Shown here in pieces: positions 15,117 to 22,139 of a DNA stretch of 40,420 nucleotides. The DNA lies in the IMG/VR virus record IMGVR_UViG_3300036768_000456, positions 1 through 40,420 of that record; one strand, 5' to 3'. The number at the start of each line of letters is the position of its first letter. Position 1 is the stretch's first letter. Under the pieces are notes generated by a model. The model ran no database searches. It was not told the origin of the DNA and worked only from the letters and a program-made list of their open reading frames with translations. Source of the DNA: a virus. The position numbers and the translations under genes were made by a program.

Positions 15117-15190
15117 ATTGGAATAGTTCAGCCCGGTAGAACACTTACTTTTTGAGTAAGGAGTTGCATGTTCAAATCCTGTTTCCCATA
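15117..15190 (+). tRNA. tRNA-Lys (TTT anticodon)
   Basis: The acceptor 15117-15123 pairs with 15183-15189 with one U-C mismatch at 3-70; the discriminator is A. The D arm is GTTC/GAAC with an AGCCCGGTA loop. The anticodon stem CTTAC/GTAAG is perfect, and the loop TTTTTGA places TTT at 34-36. The T loop is TTCAAAT, with one mismatch in the stem. CCA is not encoded. AAA is a very common codon in this AT-rich genome. Confidence 0.8.
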
Positions 15191-15205
15191 CAAACTCTTC
15201 ATAAG

Positions 15206-15234
15206 CCTGTAAATCCTAATAAATCACTTACAGG
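15206..15234 (+). ncRNA. hairpin between tRNA-Lys and tRNA-Ile
   Basis: CCTGTAA (15206-15212) pairs with TTACAGG (15228-15234) around a 15-nt loop and is followed by AAAAA. A second small stem, GTCG/CGAC, occurs at 15253-15266. They may be tRNA-processing spacers or part of a larger RNA. Confidence 0.4.
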
Positions 15235-15269
15235 AAAAAGGTAGGATGGCAGTCGGAGAGACGACACTT

Positions 15270-15342
15270 GGGAGAGTAGCAAAATGGTGAATGCACCCGG
15301 CTTATACCCGGCAATGTGAGGGTTCGACTCCCTCCTTTCCCA
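15270..15342 (+). tRNA. tRNA-Ile (TAT anticodon)
   Basis: The acceptor GGGAGAG/CTTTCCC is complete with one G-U; the discriminator is A15342. The D stem is GCA/TGC. The anticodon loop CTTATAC gives TAT at 34-36, reading AUA. The anticodon stem has four good pairs and a C-C mismatch at 27-43. The T arm GAGGG-TTCGACT-CCCTC is perfect. CCA is not encoded. AUA is frequent in this phage and rare in many hosts, which would explain carrying this tRNA. Confidence 0.85.
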
Positions 15343-15343
15343 C

Positions 15344-15650
15344 CTAGGTCTACATACATTAAGGGTTCGAACCCTAATGTAGATACAAGGAGTGATGTAT
15401 GTAGACTAGCATCGGCTGTGAAACTGGCGCAATGATACACCCCGCCTCTGCCTATGATGCCCATACAAGTCCTTTGAGCATTAGGTTACATGGGAGGCAG
15501 AAAGGTAGTCCGAAAGGGTTTCCAGCCAGTCAACAAGTTTCGTTGCGGTCAGACGCGGACGCCTCATCGTCTGGGTTGTATATGTAACCGCGAAACAGGA
15601 AAAGGTTAGCCGAATACTAATCAGGTAATCGTGTAACTACCAGATTGATT
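15344..15650 (+). ncRNA. unidentified structured RNA in the tRNA cluster
   Basis: About 300 nt with no convincing coding frame and visibly higher GC than its surroundings. Helices seen: 15348-15359 with 15395-15406 (12 bp, extended by CTAG/CTAG with one bulge); 15362-15375, a perfect palindrome AGGGTTCGAACCCT like a tRNA T arm; 15448-15453 with 15495-15500 and 15460-15464 with 15490-15494; CC-GAAA-GG at 15510-15517; 15537-15542 with 15591-15596; 15550-15555 with 15568-15573; GGTT/AACC at 15574-15589; and GTAATC/GATTAC near the 3' end. I do not recognise it as tmRNA, RNase P RNA or a group I intron. It may be a phage-type ornate RNA, a class often found beside tRNAs. Confidence 0.55.
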
Positions 15651-15671
15651 ACATCATTGGAGTTTCGTTGC

Positions 15672-16127
15672 ATGGGATATTATAATTTTTCGCAGGATTA
15701 CGCTGTAGCCAGAGAGACCGAAAAAGAAATTGAAAATATTTTAGAAAATAGAGGTTATACGGTTCTTGAATTCTGTAACGATAAACGGTACGATTTATTG
15801 TTAGAGAAAAATGGGCGTAAGGTTGCGGTAGAAATAAAGGAAGACTTTACTTGTGAAAAGACTGGCAATGTAGGCTTAGAATTTGGATGTAGAGGAAAGC
15901 CGTCCGGCATTAGTACAACAGAAGCAGACTTCTATATTTACAAAGTGCATACTCCAAAAGGAGTAATTGTAGTTTCAATATCTACTAAAACTTTGCGTAA
16001 AATGATTGAAGATTGTCAGTACCACCGAATTGTTTCTGGCGGCGATGAAGGAAGTAATTCAAGAAACTATTTGTTCAGACTCGATAAGTTTTTGCAATAT
16101 TCAACTATAATTCAATGTAAATTTTAA
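15672..16127 (+). CDS. PD-(D/E)XK-like nuclease
   Basis: A 151-residue protein. RYDLLLEKNGRKVAVEIKED contains the Asp...ExK core of PD-(D/E)XK nucleases, with an N-terminal helix (ETEKEIENILENRGY) before it and KPSGISTTEADFYIY after it, a segment seen in resolvase- and restriction-like members. I choose ATG 15672 (GGAG 10 nt upstream) over an in-frame ATG at 15645, which lacks an SD and lies in the structured RNA. It lies between tRNA-Ile and tRNA-Arg. It could be a Holliday-junction or homing-type nuclease, or a modification-dependent enzyme. Confidence 0.7.
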   Translation: MGYYNFSQDYAVARETEKEIENILENRGYTVLEFCNDKRYDLLLEKNGRKVAVEIKEDFTCEKTGNVGLEFGCRGKPSGISTTEADFYIYKVHTPKGVIVVSISTKTLRKMIEDCQYHRIVSGGDEGSNSRNYLFRLDKFLQYSTIIQCKF

Positions 16128-16129
16128 AT

Positions 16130-16201
16130 GCCCTTATAGGCTAACGGATAAACCGAGAACCTTCTAAGTTCGGATTGGTGGTTCGAATCCACCTAGGGGC
16201 A
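16130..16201 (+). tRNA. tRNA-Arg (TCT anticodon)
   Basis: The acceptor GCCCTTA/TAGGGGC pairs fully with one U-G; the discriminator is A16201. The D arm is weak but has an AACGGATA loop. The anticodon loop CTTCTAA gives TCT at 34-36, and its stem has four pairs plus an A-G mismatch at 27-43. The T arm GGTGG-TTCGAAT-CCACC is perfect. CCA is not encoded. It begins 2 nt after the nuclease stop. It reads AGA/AGG, the main Arg codons of this phage. Confidence 0.88.
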
Positions 16202-16226
16202 CTAAAAAATTATTTAGGAGAATCAT

Positions 16227-16277
16227 ATGAAGTGACACAATAAAAGCACAACTTTAAAACTTTATAGGAGTTCATGA
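16227..16277 (+). CDS. possible leader peptide with TGA at codon 3
   Basis: A good SD (TTAGGAG) precedes ATG 16227, which reads ATG-AAG-TGA. If TGA 16233-16235 is Trp, the frame continues MKWHNKSTTLKLYRSS to TGA 16275-16277, overlapping the next gene's start (CATGATG). Otherwise it is a two-codon minimal ORF. The SD placement suggests it is translated. Its function could be regulatory for the downstream recombination and replication operon. Confidence 0.3.
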
Positions 16278-16699
16278 TGCAAAAAGCAATTATAATACTG
16301 ACGGGAACTCCAAGACAGTTTATAAACGAAAGTAGAAAATCTTCATGGGTGTGGACAACCACTATTAGAAAAGAACAAAGGGGCGCAAAAGATTTCTTAT
16401 TACAATCGATACATAAATTTGTTGGGGACGATTCCCGTAGGAAAACAGTTATAAAAAATAACAGGAAAGAAGCATATCATAAATTTATTTTAATTCTCCA
16501 AAATGTCCCTAAGGGATTATATAACTTTTTAGAATCTGAATATGGAGCATTTCAAATTCATGTAACAGACTCTAACAATAGAGACAACGAAACACTCAAA
16601 CACGATTATGTGTTATGCGAGGATGCTACTGATTTTGGGGAACAAGTAAAAAGAGTTATTGATATATTAACTAACACACAGAATAAAACGGAGGTATAA
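16274..16699 (+). CDS. hypothetical protein (141 aa)
   Basis: A 141-residue alpha-beta protein, first in the replication operon. It starts at ATG 16274 behind AGGAG (ATG 16277 is an alternative). It contains GTPRQFINESRKSSWVWTTT and a C-terminal helix. No family is recognised. It ends in a TAATG overlap with the Sak4-like ATPase, and this coupling suggests a recombination or replication-related role. Confidence 0.6.
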   Translation: MMQKAIIILTGTPRQFINESRKSSWVWTTTIRKEQRGAKDFLLQSIHKFVGDDSRRKTVIKNNRKEAYHKFILILQNVPKGLYNFLESEYGAFQIHVTDSNNRDNETLKHDYVLCEDATDFGEQVKRVIDILTNTQNKTEV

Positions 16700-17652
16700 T
16701 GTCTGATTCAATAATGTTGAAACGTGCGGCTAGACGTAAGGCGTTCCTAAAATTAGGAATTTCGGCTCCGTCCGGGGCAGGAAAAACTCTAGGGGCTTTG
16801 CTTTTATCATACGGTATGCTGAAACGAAAATATCCAACTCTTAGCGACCAAGAAATTTGGGACAAAATAGCAATCGTGGACACCGAAAACGGTTCGGGAG
16901 AATTGTATGTGGGCTATCAAACCGGAACCTTAACTATTGGCGAATATTTGGCCGTTGGCCTGAAAGCCCCTTTTACTGCGGACAAATACATTTCTGCGAT
17001 TGATGTATGTGAAAAAAACAATGTAGAAATAATTATTCTTGATAGTATATCTCACCTGTGGGCGGGAGAGGGCGGCTTACTCGAAAAGCAAAATATGTTG
17101 ACCGTAAAGTCAAAAAGTGGAAATTCTTATACCGCATGGCGAGAAGTTACCCCTGACCATAATCGATTTGTGGACAAAATGTTGCAATGCAACGCACACG
17201 TTATTGCTACGATGAGAGCAAAAACAGACTATGTGCAAGACAAAGACGATTCGGGCAAAACATCCATTCGCAAGGTTGGTCTGAAGCCAATTCAACGAGA
17301 CGGAATGGAGTATGAGTTTACTGTATTTCTTGACATTGAAGAGACGCATCGTTGCACCGCGTCCAAAGACAGAACGGGCCTCTTGGACGGGAAGATTTTC
17401 ACAATCACCCCAAAAATCGGTTCGGATATTATGGACTGGCTTGAAACAGGCGTTTCTACTGCCCCTGTTATTCTGGCAGATACCAGAACCCTAAAAGAAG
17501 TAAAAGCAGATGTAATTGAAATTATCACAAATAATCCGGAGAAGAAAGAGGAATATCGGGAAATATTTAGCCAATATTCTCCTGATGGCAACCCTAACAG
17601 TCTTTCTCTTGAAGACTTGAAAAAATCGCTCGAACAAATGAAGCAGAAGTAA
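16699..17652 (+). CDS. Sak4-like RecA-family ATPase
   Basis: A 317-residue single-domain RecA-type ATPase. Walker A is SAPSGAGKT (22-30), and Walker B is in EIIILDSISHLW (around 110-121). The pattern HVIATMRAKTDYV followed by KPIQRDGMEYEF is typical of the phage AAA_24/Sak4 group. These proteins bind single-stranded DNA and promote annealing or recombination together with SSB, and the next gene is indeed an SSB-like protein. It begins at a TAATG overlap with GGAGG. Confidence 0.85.
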   Translation: MSDSIMLKRAARRKAFLKLGISAPSGAGKTLGALLLSYGMLKRKYPTLSDQEIWDKIAIVDTENGSGELYVGYQTGTLTIGEYLAVGLKAPFTADKYISAIDVCEKNNVEIIILDSISHLWAGEGGLLEKQNMLTVKSKSGNSYTAWREVTPDHNRFVDKMLQCNAHVIATMRAKTDYVQDKDDSGKTSIRKVGLKPIQRDGMEYEFTVFLDIEETHRCTASKDRTGLLDGKIFTITPKIGSDIMDWLETGVSTAPVILADTRTLKEVKADVIEIITNNPEKKEEYREIFSQYSPDGNPNSLSLEDLKKSLEQMKQK

Positions 17653-17666
17653 GGGAGAATACATAA

Positions 17667-18053
17667 ATGGCAGTACAAATTAAACCCGGCCAGCGCGTTT
17701 ATATCAAGAAGCTCTTTCATGAGCAAAACTACACAAATGCTTTTGGAAGCACCAGTCGTGGGAAGAAGGGGGAATACATCTATTCTGATTGGATAGTTAC
17801 TTTTGTAGGAAAGGCACATATTAAGTGTTTAGAGGAAGTAACTGAAGATTCTATTATTGAAATTAATTCCGGCATTTTCACCAAGGAGCCCTATCAAAAG
17901 GAGGGGGCGAAGGTCTATCCCAAGACCGATAAGTTTATTGTCTTTGATTTTACCGTTTTCAAGAAGAGTGATGAGAAGGCAAATAGCACTCCGGTTGCCA
18001 ATGAAGAAATTAAACAACCGGTTGCCCCTTCGGACGACGACATTCCGTTCTAA
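17667..18053 (+). CDS. ssb: single-stranded DNA-binding protein
   Basis: A 128-residue protein. The N-terminal 95 residues are basic and beta-rich with aromatic residues (YIYSDWIVTFVGKAHI), as in an OB fold. The C-terminus is a linker followed by PSDDDIPF, the classic acidic SSB tip that recruits replication partners. It is not a close match to bacterial SSB, so the assignment rests on the tail, the size and the position between Sak4 and primase. A strong terminator follows. Confidence 0.8.
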   Translation: MAVQIKPGQRVYIKKLFHEQNYTNAFGSTSRGKKGEYIYSDWIVTFVGKAHIKCLEEVTEDSIIEINSGIFTKEPYQKEGAKVYPKTDKFIVFDFTVFKKSDEKANSTPVANEEIKQPVAPSDDDIPF

Positions 18054-18062
18054 TTAAATCTT

Positions 18063-18095
18063 AAATAGGGAGCATGGAAACTTGCTCCCTATTTT
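18063..18095 (+). terminator. intrinsic terminator after ssb
   Basis: AAATAGGGAGCA (18063-18074) pairs perfectly with TGCTCCCTATTT (18083-18094) around an 8-nt loop, followed by TTA. A 12-bp stem this close to a stop codon is a good terminator. Because the primase gene follows within 16 nt and no promoter is visible, it probably terminates only part of the transcripts and lowers primase relative to SSB. Confidence 0.75.
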
Positions 18096-18109
18096 ATTAT
18101 GAGGTATAA

Positions 18110-18991
18110 ATGGCTTTATTGGATGACGCAATCGCATACGCAAAAAGAGGATGGTTTGTTTTTCCAACAAGAGAAAAGGCAAGCAAGCCTTTTACAAACG
18201 ATAAAGGAAAGATTGTTATTATTCCTGTAAAAGCCCCATATCTGAAAGGGGGCTTTATGGAAGCCTCTACAGATATTGAAAAAATAAAAGAATGGTGGAC
18301 AAAATACCCGAGTGCAGGCATTGGTGTTTCTTGTGGTCACTCTGGCTTAGTAGTTGTGGATATTGACATAAAAGACGGACGCGACGGGTTTCGAAACTTT
18401 ATGTCGATGAATGTTTCTGATGAAGGTGCGCTTCACTCTATTACTCCTTCGGGAGGAACCCACATTATTTATACCGGAAATATAAAAAGTCACGCTAATA
18501 TAAAAACGGGCGTTGATATTCGCTCACAAGGGGCGTACATTGTTGCTCCTCCTTCATGGGTTGTAGGCGAAGATGGGCAAAAGCACTATTATATAAAAAT
18601 TGACGATTGGGATAGGCGTCCTGCCCCCGTTCCACCTTCAATGGAATCTGCATTAGACAAACTTAAAGGTAAAACCAATTGTGGCTCAGGAAAAAAGGTA
18701 ATTGTTGATGAACCACTGGAAATTACAATTTCAAGATTAAAACAAGCATTGGAGTTGGTTCCAATGGAATATTGCAACGATTATTTTCGATGGGTAGAAG
18801 CAGGGTTAGCCCTGAAGACTCTTGGGGATGAGGGATTTAACTTGTGGAATGAATGGAGCAAGAAAAGCCCTAAATATGACTATGACGCATGTGTATATCG
18901 ATGGGATAAATTTGAGCCTAACAATATAGGAGTAGGAACCATTTTCTTTTGGGCAGGACAAGGCGCAGCGGAGAAACGTAATGGGAAGTAA
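18110..18991 (+). CDS. Prim-Pol (bifunctional primase/polymerase) protein
   Basis: A 293-residue archaeo-eukaryotic primase-superfamily protein. The N-terminal Prim-Pol domain (1-190) has VVVDIDIKDG with Asp84 and Asp86, SGGTH at 114-118 and GVDIRSQGAYIVAPPS. The C-terminal region (about 200-285) matches a PriCT-type helical domain (YFRWVEAGLALKTLGDEGF and FFWAGQGA). It synthesises primers, possibly also DNA, at the fork with the DnaB helicase encoded two genes later. No helicase is fused to it. The SD is GAGG. Its end overlaps the next gene by 11 nt. Confidence 0.9.
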   Translation: MALLDDAIAYAKRGWFVFPTREKASKPFTNDKGKIVIIPVKAPYLKGGFMEASTDIEKIKEWWTKYPSAGIGVSCGHSGLVVVDIDIKDGRDGFRNFMSMNVSDEGALHSITPSGGTHIIYTGNIKSHANIKTGVDIRSQGAYIVAPPSWVVGEDGQKHYYIKIDDWDRRPAPVPPSMESALDKLKGKTNCGSGKKVIVDEPLEITISRLKQALELVPMEYCNDYFRWVEAGLALKTLGDEGFNLWNEWSKKSPKYDYDACVYRWDKFEPNNIGVGTIFFWAGQGAAEKRNGK

Positions 18992-19457
18992 AGGCGATTT
19001 GGTTGATGGCATTTTACGGGCAAGCGTATTACAAAATGAACCAGAGCAAATATCCAATTACCCGCCTCATGTAATAAATGTCTTACGTTGTTTCTATATA
19101 ACTTTTAATATTCCTGAAGGAGCAATTCCCGGAAAAAAAAGTTCCGGATATAAAAATTGGGTTTTACAATTAGAAGATATATCTAAATTGTTTACAACAG
19201 AAGAACGAATGAAAATGGGCTTCGAACTTGCAAAGCAGAAATATGATAAGTCTCATAAGCCAATTATTTATCAGCCGTTATCTATAAAGCCTTTTTTAGT
19301 AGATGCTATACGAGAACTGAAAGAAAAACTTAAACAAAAGCTGGCGGAACAACAAGAAATGAATAACCGACTAAGCGCTAACAGCCGCACAGTACCAGCA
19401 GACAAAGAGGAGATGAAAAAAGCTATTAGGGATATAAAATCATTTCTTGAGGAATAA
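18981..19457 (+). CDS. hypothetical replication-module protein (158 aa)
   Basis: A 158-residue protein. The N-terminal half is mixed and the C-terminal half is a long charged helix (LKEKLKQKLAEQQEMNN and DKEEMKKAIRDIKSFLEE). It overlaps the primase gene and lies 6 nt before dnaB. That position is typical of helicase loaders or initiator accessory proteins, but no Walker motif is present and I cannot assign it. The SD GGAG lies within the primase gene. Confidence 0.6.
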   Translation: MGSKGDLVDGILRASVLQNEPEQISNYPPHVINVLRCFYITFNIPEGAIPGKKSSGYKNWVLQLEDISKLFTTEERMKMGFELAKQKYDKSHKPIIYQPLSIKPFLVDAIRELKEKLKQKLAEQQEMNNRLSANSRTVPADKEEMKKAIRDIKSFLEE

Positions 19458-19463
19458 GAATAT

Positions 19464-20804
19464 ATGGCAATAACATATAACGAAAATATTGAAGCAAGTG
19501 TTCTCGCTTGCTTATTAAGAAATGCAACCAATTATGCAATTATTGAAGATTTACTTGATAAGCAGTCTTTCGGATTGCCTGCTTTTTCTCAAGTTTTCTC
19601 GGTTATAAAGTTCTGCGTTGAATCGGATATTTATCCTGACCATATTATCGTAGAAGGAGAACTTGATAGACGCGGAATTTTAGATTCGATTATAATCCCT
19701 TCAAATGGACTGAGGGGAAAAGAAGCAATCCGATATTTAAAGAATCTAGATGCTGATGAAAACCATCTAGAAAGTTACGCCATCCAAGTATCAGAAATGA
19801 AAGCCGCAAGACAGATAATTGCCCTTTCTGACAGAATGAAGATGCTGGTAGAAGAGGGGAAAAGACCTTATGACATTTTAAGTGAGATTGACACTGACAC
19901 AGGAAAGATTGGGGCGTTCATTGGCGTACAGAGTAAAAATAACAGAACTTCCAAGGAAGTTGCTTTATCCAATGTCCAACAGCTAGAAGATACTTTGGGA
20001 GGAAAAAGTCGTTACATTTCCACAGGACTTAAATCTTGGGATAATTTTACTGGTGGCTTATACCCTAGTCGCGTTTATATGGTTGCGGCCAGGTCTAATG
20101 AAGGAAAAACCTCTCTATCCTTAAACATTGCTCTTCATGTAGCCGGTGTAGAGGGAAAGGCTGTAAAGATATTTACTTTTGAATCCAGCGCCGAAGAGAT
20201 TCAAAATAAGCTAATTCAAATCAAAACCGGTATTTCTGCCATTCGAATCGAAAAGGGAGAATTGTCCGATGAAGAAATCGAACTTTACAAAAAAGCATTA
20301 GAAGAGATTTCCAAACTTCCTATTTCTTATGATGATTCTTCAGAATTGACACTTCCTCTCTTAAGAACCAAAATTCGTAAAGCTGTTGCGGACGGGGCAG
20401 AGGTAATTATTATTGACCAATTAGAGCAGGTTTTAATTGGCGGTAGCGGCGATTCGCAACCAGAATACATAAAGATTAACTATATGGCATATAGAATTAA
20501 GGCTTTTGCTAGAGAGATGGATACTAGAATTATTTTAGTTCATCAACTGAACCGAAAGGGCGAAGGCTCAGAAAATCGTAACAAAATTGTAGACCCTGTT
20601 TTATCGGATTTGGCTCAGGCAGGCGAGAAGGCTCCCGATGTTGTCATGATGATTAGAACAAGTCATGAGCCAGCCTTATTCTGTGTCAAGAATCGCCAAG
20701 GGCCAAAAGGCAAACAATCTATTAATTGGGACGGCTCTAGGATGAAGTTTTCCGATTTTGATTATAATTCTTTGAAACCGGAATTTGTTCAGTCCGAATT
20801 ATAG
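19464..20804 (+). CDS. dnaB: replicative DNA helicase, DnaB family
   Basis: A 446-residue DnaB-type helicase. The N-terminal helical domain (1-150) begins NIEASVLACLLRN, like DnaB N-terminal collars. The C-terminal RecA-like domain starts at STGLKSWDNFTGGLYPS, with Walker A ARSNEGKTS (about 209-217) and Walker B EVIIIDQLEQV (about 313-323), followed by LVHQLNRKGEG and the arginine-rich end GPKGKQSINWDG. It unwinds the fork 5'-3' on the lagging strand with the Prim-Pol protein. The length is normal. It ends in TAG, and its downstream SD (AGGAGG) serves the beta-helix gene. Confidence 0.95.
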   Translation: MAITYNENIEASVLACLLRNATNYAIIEDLLDKQSFGLPAFSQVFSVIKFCVESDIYPDHIIVEGELDRRGILDSIIIPSNGLRGKEAIRYLKNLDADENHLESYAIQVSEMKAARQIIALSDRMKMLVEEGKRPYDILSEIDTDTGKIGAFIGVQSKNNRTSKEVALSNVQQLEDTLGGKSRYISTGLKSWDNFTGGLYPSRVYMVAARSNEGKTSLSLNIALHVAGVEGKAVKIFTFESSAEEIQNKLIQIKTGISAIRIEKGELSDEEIELYKKALEEISKLPISYDDSSELTLPLLRTKIRKAVADGAEVIIIDQLEQVLIGGSGDSQPEYIKINYMAYRIKAFAREMDTRIILVHQLNRKGEGSENRNKIVDPVLSDLAQAGEKAPDVVMMIRTSHEPALFCVKNRQGPKGKQSINWDGSRMKFSDFDYNSLKPEFVQSEL

Positions 20805-20812
20805 GAGGATGT

Positions 20813-22093
20813 ATGAATAAAAAAATAAAATATATACTTATAGGAGTAGGGGCATTAGCCCTTATTTTGTTTATATTGTTTGGTCAATCGTATACTATAA
20901 ACGAGAGCGAGAACACAAGATTTAACGGAGTAATGCTTGCAACTCCAACAATCAATACAACATATAACAATGGCTTGGTTGTTACTCAAAGCAACATAAC
21001 CATTCAAAACATAGAAGTTACAAATCCGAACGGGGTATGTTTGGACATACGCGGAAACAATGTTGTTGTAGATAACGTATATGTTCATGATTGTAAAGGT
21101 CACGGGATTGTTGTTTCTTCCCAAAATGTAACTGTTAGAAATTCAATCGTTACTATGGCCGTAAACAGGGGATTGAATTGTTCTTCTAATACCCAATGGG
21201 GGTCTGGCATAAAGGGCTACATTGGGGCAGTAAACCTAAACGTAAATAACGTAAATGTTTATAATACCTGCGGAGAAGGGATTGCCTTCACAAGGGTTGC
21301 GGGGGGTTCCATAACAAATTCTACGGTGTGGGACACGTATAGTGTTAATATATACGTGGATAATAGTTATAACATTCTCGTAGAAGGGAATCTTTCCACT
21401 TCGACTGGAAACGCTACTTACAAACGTGACGGAAACAATGCGAGAGGCATCGCGCTAGGGAAAGAATATTACTCTGGCTGGAACGGGCAACTGCACGATA
21501 TTACAATTAGAAGAAATATTGTGTATAATGGTGTAGACGGAATTCGAATATTTCAAGCGGTAGCGGGAGTTACACCTTCCGGTTGTGTAAATTGTTTAAT
21601 TGAATATAATACTGTAATTTCTGGAAGCGGGAGTACGGGGCGTGCGCTTCAAATTTACGGAGATTCTACAAACAGCAATGTTGTTGGGAGATATAATATT
21701 CTTTACAGTTCCCCTTACGCCAATTCCATGAATGGTGTAACCTTTGTAAATAACTATGTTGGCTCCCCGATTTCTGCCTTTGTTTGGAATTTATACGACA
21801 CATTCATTGCGGCGTCCCCTGTATGCAATTATGGAGCAATTCCTTGTGCGGGAACACATACCCCAACAGAAACATATACCCCGTCAAATACCCTGACTCC
21901 AACGCTTACCTTCACAATTACAAACACTCCGACAGTTACCCCCACGGGAACGCTCTTTACTTCAACGCCTTCATTTACTCCAACATTCACGTCAACTTCG
22001 ACGAATACTCCCGCTTTCACATCTACCCTTACGCCAAGTCCTATTCCAACCTTTTGTGAAGATACGTTGCATTTTCACATATGTACACGGTAA
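20813..22093 (+). CDS. exported right-handed beta-helix protein with Thr/Pro tail
   Basis: A 426-residue protein. Residues 6-25 are a signal or anchor helix (YILIGVGALALILFILFG). Residues 40-345 form a right-handed parallel beta-helix with repeating short strands (NITIQNIEV, NVVVDNVYVHD, NVTVRNSIV), as in pectate-lyase-like or glycan-active proteins. Residues about 345-415 are an extended Thr/Pro/Ser linker (TPTFTSTSTNTP), then a short Cys-containing end. No catalytic residues are obvious. Thr/Pro tails of this type are common on exported Chloroflexota proteins. It lies in the replication operon, so it is probably made early and changes or binds host surface glycans. This is inference. Confidence 0.75.
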   Translation: MNKKIKYILIGVGALALILFILFGQSYTINESENTRFNGVMLATPTINTTYNNGLVVTQSNITIQNIEVTNPNGVCLDIRGNNVVVDNVYVHDCKGHGIVVSSQNVTVRNSIVTMAVNRGLNCSSNTQWGSGIKGYIGAVNLNVNNVNVYNTCGEGIAFTRVAGGSITNSTVWDTYSVNIYVDNSYNILVEGNLSTSTGNATYKRDGNNARGIALGKEYYSGWNGQLHDITIRRNIVYNGVDGIRIFQAVAGVTPSGCVNCLIEYNTVISGSGSTGRALQIYGDSTNSNVVGRYNILYSSPYANSMNGVTFVNNYVGSPISAFVWNLYDTFIAASPVCNYGAIPCAGTHTPTETYTPSNTLTPTLTFTITNTPTVTPTGTLFTSTPSFTPTFTSTSTNTPAFTSTLTPSPIPTFCEDTLHFHICTR

Positions 22094-22110
22094 TTAACGC
22101 AAAAAGACCG

Positions 22111-22139
22111 TTGACAATTTTAGAATATTGTGGTAAAAT
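22111..22139 (+). promoter_or_regulatory. promoter of the DNA polymerase gene
   Basis: TTGACA (22111-22116), a 17-nt spacer and TAAAAT (22134-22139) with GTGG before the -10. The -10 overlaps the left arm of an 11-bp inverted repeat (22137-22166). Confidence 0.82.

Noticed and set aside
15348-15383. Complete extra tRNA gene.
   Set aside because: Only a T-arm-like hairpin and an acceptor-like stem exist; D and anticodon arms are missing.
15344-15650. Group I intron in the structured RNA.
   Set aside because: GACTA (15404) and TAGTC (15506) could suggest a P7 pair, but the left arm belongs to a 12-bp stem, no P3-P6 core or flanking exon is visible and the neighbouring tRNAs are uninterrupted.
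17292-17819. Minus-strand ORF of 175 residues.
   Set aside because: It lies antisense to the intact Sak4-like and ssb genes, with low-complexity Ser/Ile/Leu composition and no SD.
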